Assembly (NCBI GenBank): GCA_020425885.1
Contig: JAGQRA010000216.1
Coordinates: 1 to 6,721, forward strand
Reading direction: 5' to 3'
Source: Planctomycetota bacterium
GTDB lineage: Bacteria; Planctomycetota; UBA1135; UBA2386
DNA: 6,721 nucleotides
Shown here in pieces: positions 5,964-6,721 of the stretch (position 1 is the first letter of the stretch; each line of letters begins with the position of its first letter). Below the pieces are notes generated by a model that searched no databases, was not told the DNA's origin, and was given only the letters and a program-made list of their open reading frames with translations. A program made the position numbers and the translations under genes.

Positions 5964-6721
5964 CTACTGGATGATGACCTCGAGGGCCTCGGTCATGGGG
6001 CCGGGCACGCCAGGATCGAGCACGTAGCACTGGCCGTAGATCGGCAGTCCGACGAGCCAGGGGAGGTTCGGGATGGTTGTGGTGTACTGGCCCATGCCCA
6101 TACCGTTGGCTTGGGACGTGGTGTGCGACCCTATCGAGATCGTGCCCAGCACCGAGCCATTGACGTACAGGTTGCAGCCACAGAGGAGTGGCGTCAGTGC
6201 GCAGAGGTTCAACGGGTTCGCCCGCGGCAAGAGGTCGAGGCCACAGATCACCAGCCGACCCGGGGTGGCGCGGGACACCCCGAATCGCCAGTTCTGACCG
6301 ATGCGCGGTTGCCCTAGTGAAGTGGCCAGCCGCGGCTCCGGCCCCGAGAACGGCGCGGGCGTGCACCCGCTGCCGAAGTGGTTGCGCAGCCCGGGGAGAT
6401 GCGGATCGAACGAATGGATGGTGGTTCGTCCGGCGCTGGCGCGCCCACCGGGAGCAGCGCCAGGTGCGCCGACGATGATCTCCTCGACGCCATCGCCGGT
6501 GATGTCCGGCAGGGTCGACAGGCATTGTCCGAAGCGGTCGTTGGCGGCCTCCCCGCTCAGGGCGCCAAGCAGGTGATTCCGGCCGATCGAGTAGACGGAG
6601 ACCATGCCGGCATTGCTGCTGACACCCGGGCTCCCAATCACGAGCTCCTTGATGTTGTCGCCGTCGAGGTCGCCGATCGCCCTCAGTGACGCGCCGAACT
6701 CTGTGTTCCACGGTGCGCCGA
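5964..6721 (-). CDS. FG-GAP (integrin-alpha-type propeller) protein, 3' part, with the shared C-terminal domain
   Basis: The frame is open from the right edge of the window to a TAG at 5964-5966, giving 251 visible residues. The start and any signal peptide lie outside. The visible part begins inside an FG-GAP repeat (FGASLRAIGDLDGDNIKELV, then IGSPG) and continues into a second (FGQCLSTLPDITGDGVEEII, then VGAPG). Each has an FG strand, an acidic calcium-binding-type loop (DLDGDNIKE and DITGDGVEE) and a [IV]G[SA]P strand, as in integrin-alpha propellers and their bacterial relatives. A full propeller needs about seven units, so most of the gene is missing here. Visible residues 115-251 form the C-terminal domain: FGSGC, PRLAT, CGCNLYV, YGQCYVLDPG and a last strand ALEVIIQ. 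The protein is most likely secreted or on the surface, by analogy with its kelch neighbour downstream. A valine codon (GTG) at 6641 could be mistaken for a start, but the repeat clearly continues upstream of it. Confidence 0.88.
   Translation of the reverse strand, partial: GAPWNTEFGASLRAIGDLDGDNIKELVIGSPGVSSNAGMVSVYSIGRNHLLGALSGEAANDRFGQCLSTLPDITGDGVEEIIVGAPGAAPGGRASAGRTTIHSFDPHLPGLRNHFGSGCTPAPFSGPEPRLATSLGQPRIGQNWRFGVSRATPGRLVICGLDLLPRANPLNLCALTPLLCGCNLYVNGSVLGTISIGSHTTSQANGMGMGQYTTTIPNLPWLVGLPIYGQCYVLDPGVPGPMTEALEVIIQ
5967..6377 (-). other. C-terminal domain of the FG-GAP protein, copy B of the shared module
   Basis: This segment encodes about 137 residues, from FGSGC to the stop. Compared with copy A in the kelch protein it keeps FGSGC, a P-x-LAT segment, a central hydrophobic strand (RLVICGLDLLP), GCNL, a G-x-x-x-[YF]-G-Q motif followed by LD, and a closing hydrophobic strand. 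It differs in having six cysteines in place of two; the four extra ones lie in VICGL, NLCAL, LLCGC (first Cys) and GQCYV. The two copies are clearly diverged, so this is not a recent local duplication. Confidence 0.7.

Noticed and set aside
4339..6027. Long + strand open frame of 562 residues opposite the kelch gene, and a 406-residue one at 4754-5974.
   Set aside because: Both are antisense shadows. High GC content removes stops, and the minus strand carries the kelch motifs and signal peptide here.
5821..6711. Upstream extension of the kelch frame to near the right edge, giving a 1400-residue protein.
   Set aside because: The part before 5820 has no signal peptide or kelch motif, is Arg/Pro/His-rich, and overlaps the FG-GAP gene in another frame of the same strand. 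The ATG at 5820 with its ribosome binding site and signal peptide is the clear start.

Overview
The window is high-GC bacterial DNA from a lineage that makes many large secreted beta-propeller proteins. The best guess is a member of the Planctomycetota. The basis is the combination of long kelch and FG-GAP proteins sharing a C-terminal module (FGSGC ... GCNL ... GQ ... LD), a large membrane-anchored protein with carboxypeptidase-regulatory-like domains, and strong G/C preference at third codon positions. This is family recognition from memory, not a search, so the phylum call is moderate and no species is claimed.

Layout: two genes on the + strand converge on two genes on the - strand. (1) Positions 2-310 (+) are the 3' end of an unrecognised gene. 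(2) Positions 324-2369 (+), 13 nt downstream, encode a 681-residue protein with an N-terminal membrane anchor and several carboxypeptidase-regulatory-like beta-sandwich segments. Its reading frame is cut by a TAG at 2367-2369, but 26 more codons that look like the missing last strands follow in frame before a second TAG at 2448-2450. (3) A 58-nt convergent gap follows that second stop. (4) Positions 2509-5820 (-) encode a 1103-residue secreted protein with a signal peptide, about 18 kelch units and a roughly 132-residue C-terminal domain. (5) A 143-nt intergenic stretch (5821-5963) holds an 11-base G/C homopolymer right behind the ribosome binding site, plus a perfect 8-bp hairpin. (6) Positions 5964-6721 (-) are the 3' part of an FG-GAP (integrin-alpha-type propeller) gene that runs off the window and ends in a divergent copy of the same C-terminal domain.

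The two minus-strand genes lie in the same direction and are probably functionally related: different propellers on the same tail, suggesting a common export, anchoring or binding fate at the cell surface. The plus-strand pair looks like a separate short operon. I see no tRNA, rRNA, CRISPR array, transposase, integrase or recognisable defence gene. The observations most worth following are the in-frame TAG with its conserved-looking tail, the shared uncharacterised C-terminal domain with its invariant cysteine pair, and the C-tract next to the kelch gene's ribosome binding site.
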